Below, one piece after another: positions 59,974 to 64,000 of a DNA stretch of 64,000 nt (position 1 is its first letter; each line of letters begins with the position of its first letter). Under the pieces are notes generated by a model. The model saw only the letters and a program-made list of their open reading frames with translations, was not told the DNA's origin and made no database searches. The stretch is taken from contig CAXMRC010000043.1 in NCBI GenBank assembly GCA_964195945.1, forward strand, positions 1 to 64,000, written 5' to 3'. The position numbers were made by a program, and so were the translations under genes. The DNA is from JAAETI01 sp964195945. GTDB lineage: Bacteria; Actinomycetota; Acidimicrobiia; Spongiisociales; UBA5794.

Positions 59974-60396
59974 CTGAGCCGGATCCTCGGTCTCGATCCC
60001 GGAGAGCGACGCATAGGCGTCGCATTGTCCGACCCCATCGGTATTATCGCGCAACCGCACGTAGTTCTCGATAGGAAAGACAGCGACGCCGTCGCCGCGA
60101 TCCGCGACCTATGTACGGAGTACGAGGTGGAAACTGTGGTCATCGGGCTCCCAACGTCCTTGTCAGGCAAGGAAGGCCCATCTGCAGCAAAGGCCAGAGA
60201 GCTCGGCGCCGCAGTCGGCGATGCAACCGGCTGCGATGTCACATTTTTTGATGAGAGGTTCACTACTGTGCAAGCGGAATCGGCCCTGATCGAGGGTGGA
60301 GTGCGTCGCCGGAAGCGACGAGAAACTATCGACAAGGTTGCGGCAGCGATGATGCTGCAGGGCTATCTAGACACAAGGCCGAGTAATGACTCCTGA
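59974..60396 (+). CDS. ruvX: Putative pre-16S rRNA nuclease RuvX (YqgF), CTG start
   Basis: 140 residues from CTG 59974. The N-terminal motif LGLDPGERRIGVALSD holds the first catalytic Asp, so the protein must begin upstream of the first ATG (60025). In front of it are only ATT (59971) and CTG (59974), the latter seven bases after AAGGAG. VIGLPTSLSGKEGPSA and the second acidic site FFDERFTTVQAE complete the RNase H-like fold. It matures the 5' end of 16S rRNA. The start lies two bases after the alaS stop, and the 3' end overlaps mltG by 11 bp. Confidence 0.9.
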   Translation: MSRILGLDPGERRIGVALSDPIGIIAQPHVVLDRKDSDAVAAIRDLCTEYEVETVVIGLPTSLSGKEGPSAAKARELGAAVGDATGCDVTFFDERFTTVQAESALIEGGVRRRKRRETIDKVAAAMMLQGYLDTRPSNDS

Positions 60397-61495
60397 CTAC
60401 CAGCCGCCCCGCAATACGTCGTGGCAAGTACGTCTCATCCAACTGTTCGCCGTCGCGATGATCATCGTGCTGAGCTTTGTAGCGCTCACTTCGATCGCGA
60501 GAACTCTCGGATCCGGTATCAGTAACGAATCAACCGGCACCGTAGCTATCGAGGCTGGTCTCGAAGTCGAGATCGAGATCCCCACTGGAGCGAGTGCAAG
60601 CTCGATAGCGGCGACCTTGTTCAACGCGGGTGTCATCGGCGATGCAGGCGAGTTCGAGTCTGCAATCTTGTCTCGCGGCGTCGCCGATCAGCTAAAGGCG
60701 GGTGCGTATCTGCTCGTCACCGCGACCGACTCCGACGAGCTCATCGATATCCTTGTCGAAGGACCGGAACCGGCAAACGTCTACACGATCCGGGTCATCG
60801 AAGGACTCACGATCGAGGAAGTCTTGGTTTCGCTTGCCGAGCAGACGCCATACACCGTTACCCAACTCGCGGCCCCGTTGACGAATGGCACTATCGATTC
60901 ACCGTACCTTCCTGAAGAGGCTCCGGAGGGCTACGACGACCTGATCCGCTGGGAGGGTTTGCTGGCGCCCGACACATACGAGTTCCGGGTCGAAGCGGGC
61001 CCCGCCGAGATCGTGGGGGAGATGGTCGATACTCTGGCCGCGCGTGTTTCCGGCATGGATTGGGGTGTCCTCGAGGACCTAGGCCTCGACGCATACGACG
61101 GGTTGATTATTGCTTCGCTCATCGAAAAGGAAGCAAAACTCAACGACGAACGCCCCACAATCGCATCTGTCATTGTGAATCGCCTTGAAGCAGGCATAGC
61201 TCTCCAGATTGACGCGACGATCATCTATGCCCTAGGTGTCAACAGCGGCGAAGTGACTCTCGCGGATCTGGAGGTGGACAGCCCCTACAACACCTATCTG
61301 CACGCGGATCTGCCGCCAACACCCATCGGTGGCGTACGTCTCGCCTCGATTGAGGCCGCCGCAAATCCTGAAGATACGGACTACTTCTACTACGTGCTGA
61401 TCAACAGCGACGGGACTCACGGATTTAGTGAGACCCTCGAAGAGCACAACCAGAAGAAGGCTGAGGCAAAGGACGCCGGGGTGCTGACCCCGTGA
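60386..61495 (+). CDS. mltG: Endolytic peptidoglycan transglycosylase MltG
   Basis: 369 residues. One N-terminal transmembrane helix (about 15-40), a LysM-like segment (EIEIPTGASASSIAATLFNAGV) and the YceG/MltG catalytic domain: EGLLAPDTYEF, the catalytic Glu in LIIASLIEKEAKL, and YNTYLHADLPPTPI followed by GGVRLASIEAAANP. It cuts nascent glycan strands at the outer face of the membrane. The ruvX-mltG-aroE order is common in Actinomycetota. The stop overlaps aroE as GTGA. Confidence 0.93.
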   Translation: MTPDYQPPRNTSWQVRLIQLFAVAMIIVLSFVALTSIARTLGSGISNESTGTVAIEAGLEVEIEIPTGASASSIAATLFNAGVIGDAGEFESAILSRGVADQLKAGAYLLVTATDSDELIDILVEGPEPANVYTIRVIEGLTIEEVLVSLAEQTPYTVTQLAAPLTNGTIDSPYLPEEAPEGYDDLIRWEGLLAPDTYEFRVEAGPAEIVGEMVDTLAARVSGMDWGVLEDLGLDAYDGLIIASLIEKEAKLNDERPTIASVIVNRLEAGIALQIDATIIYALGVNSGEVTLADLEVDSPYNTYLHADLPPTPIGGVRLASIEAAANPEDTDYFYYVLINSDGTHGFSETLEEHNQKKAEAKDAGVLTP

Positions 61496-62277
61496 AACTG
61501 GCGATCTTCGGTTCTCCAGTCGGACACTCACTGTCTCCAGCGATGCACCGGGCCGCGCTCAATGCTGCCCGCATGACCGGCGACTACGAGACCAGAGATG
61601 TTGACCACACCGGGTTCTTAGAAGGCGTGGTGGAAATGCGCAACGGTGGTCTCGCCGGCGCCAACGTGACGATGCCGCACAAGATGACCGCCTATGAATT
61701 GTGCGATGAGATCTCGATGGAGGCAGAACTAGCCGGCGCAGTCAACACCCTCAGCCTCCGCGACGGGGCCCTGTGGGGGGACAACACCGACATAGCGGGG
61801 ATCCGATCTGCTTGGAAGGTTGGTGCGCTCCCCGAGGACGGCCCCGTAGTAATCCTTGGCGCTGGTGGTGCTGCTGCAGCCGCTCTGGTCGCCCTGGAGG
61901 GCCGCGAGGTGTACCTATTGGCGCGGAGGCTCGAGGCGGCACAGCAGACGGCCAGGCGAGTCGGAATCGGTGCTCAGGTGCTTGGTTGGGGTGAACCCGT
62001 TCCCCGCGGTGTCGTGGTCAACGCCACGTCACTTGGCATGCATAGTGAATTGCTCCCCGAATATCTCCTTGAGTCGGCAACTGGTTTGCTCGATATGACC
62101 TATGGCGACAGCCCGACGCCGTCGGTGACAGGCCTGCGGGCCAAAGGACTACCGGTGGCGGACGGTCTTGACATGCTCGTTGGCCAGGCAGTGGGCAGTT
62201 TCGCTATATGGACAGGCATCGTCGTCGATGCCGGAGTGTTTCGCCTAGCAGCGGAACAAGAACTGGCAGGACGCTAG
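61492..62277 (+). CDS. aroE: Shikimate dehydrogenase
   Basis: 261 residues. Shikimate-binding residues lie in FGSPVGHSLSPAMHRAAL and GANVTMPHKMTAYELCD (catalytic Lys and its partners), and GDNTDIAG adds the second catalytic Asp. The nucleotide-binding loop is VILGAGGAAAAALVAL. The NADP phosphate motif (usually NRT) is replaced by LARRLEA. GTG 61492 overlaps mltG. It reduces 3-dehydroshikimate; aroC of the same pathway lies 1 kb on. Confidence 0.92.
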   Translation: MKLAIFGSPVGHSLSPAMHRAALNAARMTGDYETRDVDHTGFLEGVVEMRNGGLAGANVTMPHKMTAYELCDEISMEAELAGAVNTLSLRDGALWGDNTDIAGIRSAWKVGALPEDGPVVILGAGGAAAAALVALEGREVYLLARRLEAAQQTARRVGIGAQVLGWGEPVPRGVVVNATSLGMHSELLPEYLLESATGLLDMTYGDSPTPSVTGLRAKGLPVADGLDMLVGQAVGSFAIWTGIVVDAGVFRLAAEQELAGR

Positions 62278-62285
62278 GAGATAAC

Positions 62286-62984
62286 GTGGGTCTCGTCTTT
62301 GCGGACGTGTCGATAGGTTTGCGTACTGCCGCGATCGTCGGCGGCGTCGTCGGCGGATTAGTGGCTGTCCGGCTTGCGCAAACGATCCCGGCGCGGATGG
62401 GTGTCGCAGAGCGGCGCCGACCAATGCTGTGGTGGTCAGGGGCCGTTGCCGTCGGGGCGATCTACGGTTTGCTGTTACCGGGAACGATTGACGGTTGGGC
62501 GCTTCTTCCGGCCTTCCTGTTGTTCGGAGGTGCGACGTTGGGGATCGCCCTCATCGATCTTGACCACCAACTGATACCGAATCGGATCCTATTTCCCGCA
62601 TTGGGCATCGGTACGGCATTGCTAGTTGTTGGTGCGCTGATCGACGGTGACCTGGGGTCTCTACTGCCCGGGTTGCTCGGCGGAGCGATTTACTTCTTGG
62701 TACTGCTTATCGTTGGCCTTGTTGCCAGAGGCGGTTTCGGCATGGGAGACGTGAAACTGGCATTGCTTCTTGGGCTCTTCCTCGGCTATTTGGGCTGGGA
62801 CATCCTTGTGGTCGGATCCGTGCTCGCAATTCTTCTCGGAGGTGTTGCATCGATCTTGTTGCTGGTCTTCACCAGCAAGGGAAAGGATGCGAAATTCGCA
62901 TACGGGCCCTACCTTGTCTGCGGTGCCTGGATTGCCCTTTTGTGGGGAGAGCAGATCCTCGACTGGTACCTAGGTGTTTCCTAG
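62286..62984 (+). CDS. A24-family prepilin peptidase
   Basis: 232 residues, about seven membrane helices. The two aspartates are in ALIDLDHQLIPNR and GFGMGDVKLALLLG (GxGD). The N-terminal methyltransferase-like domain with its Cys pairs, found in PilD, is reduced to one or two helices without Cys, so it may cut without methylating. TAGGAGAT precedes GTG 62286. It could process the Flp pilin encoded at 24198-24380. A longer upstream frame overlaps aroE and is spurious. Confidence 0.88.
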   Translation: MGLVFADVSIGLRTAAIVGGVVGGLVAVRLAQTIPARMGVAERRRPMLWWSGAVAVGAIYGLLLPGTIDGWALLPAFLLFGGATLGIALIDLDHQLIPNRILFPALGIGTALLVVGALIDGDLGSLLPGLLGGAIYFLVLLIVGLVARGGFGMGDVKLALLLGLFLGYLGWDILVVGSVLAILLGGVASILLLVFTSKGKDAKFAYGPYLVCGAWIALLWGEQILDWYLGVS

Positions 62985-63003
62985 CCGACGTTGCGTGAGG
63001 TCC

Positions 63004-63032
63004 TTGGGCCGAAACCGGATCGTGGCTACCAT
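63004..63032 (+). promoter_or_regulatory. Candidate promoter for a small RNA
   Basis: TTGGGC (63004-63009) and TACCAT (63027-63032) are 17 bp apart, a good sigma-A-type spacing, 20 bp after the prepilin peptidase stop. Transcription would begin near 63039. Confidence 0.45.
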
Positions 63033-63038
63033 GATCGT

Positions 63039-63176
63039 GTTCGCAAAGCAGAAATGTGGCGCGGATGCACACGGGGGTGTGACCTCTCATGGTGGGGGGA
63101 ATCGTCATCGGGATTAGGGCGCTAGCCGATTCCAACCCCTTCTAGAGCGAAGAGCCTTTTGGCTCTTCGCTCTTTT
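63039..63176 (+). ncRNA. Candidate structured small RNA or leader upstream of aroC
   Basis: The 138-nt stretch from the predicted start to the terminator has no convincing gene but three ordered stems. The first is CACAC-GGGG-GTGTG (63068-63081). The second is a long stem pairing GGGGGGAATC (63094-63103) with GATTCC-AA-CCCC (63128-63139). It encloses the small hairpin GGC-GCTA-GCC (63118-63127). The intrinsic terminator follows. I do not recognise a known class (not SRP, RNase P, 6S or tmRNA). It could be a free sRNA or an attenuating leader of aroC, 93 bp further on. Tiny ATG frames of 18 and 28 codons exist inside it and may be chance. Confidence 0.4.
63144..63176 (+). terminator. Strong intrinsic terminator
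   Basis: AGAGCGAAGAGCC (63144-63156), loop TTTT, and the perfect complement (63161-63173) are followed by TTTAAT. This 13-bp stem with a T-rich tail is the strongest terminator in the window. It ends the alaS-to-prepilin-peptidase transcript and any small RNA started at about 63039. Confidence 0.93.
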
Positions 63177-63268
63177 AATAGCGGGTCACCTCAGTCCCCA
63201 AATGGAGAGAAGTAGCCCACGCTCTCGATGTGCCGCAATCGCGGCGGAGCGGCCTACTATCCAACACC

Positions 63269-64000
63269 ATGCTTCGATTTCTAACAGCGGGTGAATCGCA
63301 CGGCCCCGGCCTCGTAACCATCGTTGAGGGCCTTCCCTCCGGCCTGACGGTATCTGCTGACGGTCTTGCCAATGAATTGGCGCGCCGTCGACTGGGGTTC
63401 GGCCGGGGACGCCGCATGGCGCTAGAAGCGGACGAGATCGAAATCATAGGTGGGGTGCGGTTCGGCAAGACATTGGGCAGTCCCGTTGCCATCGTCATCA
63501 GAAACACAGAGTGGCCCAAATGGCGAGAAGAGATGGCGGCCGATACCGGGACTAGCAAACGTCCGCTGCAGACCCCCCGGCCCGGTCATGCCGACCTAGC
63601 TGGGATGATCAAGTACGACACCAGGGACGCTCGCGACATCCTCGAGCGAGCCTCTGCCAGAGAAACCGCCGCTCGCACTGTTGTCGGCTATTTGGCTAAG
63701 GCGTTTCTCACAGAGATCGACATCGAGGTCGTCAGCCATGTTGTGGCGATCGGAGATGTCACGGCGGAAAATTCGGTCATGCCGCGGCCTGCCGACCAAG
63801 ATGCCATCGACGCATCTCCGGTGCGAACGCTCGACAAATCCGGCGAGGCTGCAATGGTCGCGGCCATCGAAGCAGCAAAAGCCGACAGAAACACTTTGGG
63901 GGGAGTGTTCGAAGTGTTGGCTTACGGGTTGCCAGTTGGGCTTGGTTCCCATGTCCATTGGGACCGTCGGCTCGATGCCGCGCTTGCGGAGGCGTTGATG
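63269..64000 (+). CDS. aroC: Chorismate synthase, 3' partial
   Basis: The first 244 codons are in the window and the frame stays open to the edge. LRFLTAGESHGPGLVTIVEGLPSG is the invariant N-terminus, followed by RRRLGFGRGRRMALEADE and TPRPGHADLAGMIKYDTRDARDILERASARET, which bind FMN and EPSP. It makes chorismate from EPSP using reduced flavin. TACTAT at 63255-63260, eight bases before ATG 63269, with no Shine-Dalgarno, suggests a leaderless transcript with its own promoter. Confidence 0.95.
   Translation, partial: MLRFLTAGESHGPGLVTIVEGLPSGLTVSADGLANELARRRLGFGRGRRMALEADEIEIIGGVRFGKTLGSPVAIVIRNTEWPKWREEMAADTGTSKRPLQTPRPGHADLAGMIKYDTRDARDILERASARETAARTVVGYLAKAFLTEIDIEVVSHVVAIGDVTAENSVMPRPADQDAIDASPVRTLDKSGEAAMVAAIEAAKADRNTLGGVFEVLAYGLPVGLGSHVHWDRRLDAALAEALM

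Noticed and set aside
62208..62285. Extension of the prepilin peptidase upstream of 62286
   Set aside because: Arg/Ser-rich, overlaps aroE out of frame; TAGGAGAT positions the GTG at 62286.

Overview
The window looks like a chromosomal contig of a high-GC Actinomycetota. It carries a mycothiol synthase (mshD), the mycobacterial-type phosphatidylinositol mannoside cluster (pgsA, acyltransferase, pimA), a DivIVA-type wall protein, a probable F420-dependent oxidoreductase, and the actinobacterial order pdxS-pdxT-yebC-ruvCAB ... secDF-apt-rel. Deeply branching class Acidimicrobiia is my best guess. That is inference, because no rRNA is present.

Positions 1-28,500 are accessory or housekeeping genes in short units on both strands. 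There is a tandem 18-bp repeat at the left edge, a DUF2652/SRPBCC protein, and a complete peptide ABC importer (binding protein, two permeases, two ATPases) led by an XRE-cupin regulator with an operator-like repeat. A set of small secreted, cupin and LuxR genes follows, then a haem-binding c-type-like protein with an extreme acidic tail, a truncated MFS gene and a lipase-like hydrolase. An RRM protein is translationally coupled to a 54-residue zinc-ribbon protein. A minus-strand block holds an acyltransferase, a sugar kinase with a mutarotase-like partner, an HtrA protease, a small anchored protein and an SDR. Next come a Flp pilin, a DivIVA-like protein, a patatin, mshD and an apparent aminoglycoside-phosphotransferase-fold pseudokinase.

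Positions 28,600-64,000 are mostly a dense plus-strand core run: thrS, an RND/MMPL exporter, (gltA on minus), pgsA-acyltransferase-pimA-enoyl-CoA hydratase, pdxS-pdxT-yebC, ruvC-ruvA-ruvB, (CHAD protein on minus), queA-tgt-yajC-secD-secF-apt-rel-MBL hydrolase, aspS-rarA-DUF6167-like-hisS, alaS-ruvX-mltG-aroE-prepilin peptidase, and aroC running off the right edge. Neighbours often overlap by 4 nt (ATGA, GTGA or TTGA), so most are probably cotranscribed and translationally coupled.

The main points for a second look are: a LexA-type box over the ruvC promoter and start; a promoter, three stems and an intrinsic terminator between pilD and aroC that look like an undescribed small RNA; three genes whose best starts are ATC, ATA or CTG behind strong Shine-Dalgarno sequences; the pseudokinase; the RRM/zinc-ribbon pair; two frame-disrupted genes; a Tgt enzyme with a changed substrate-pocket motif; and twin dyads between cupin and LuxR genes. 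I found no CRISPR array, prophage, insertion sequence, tRNA or rRNA.
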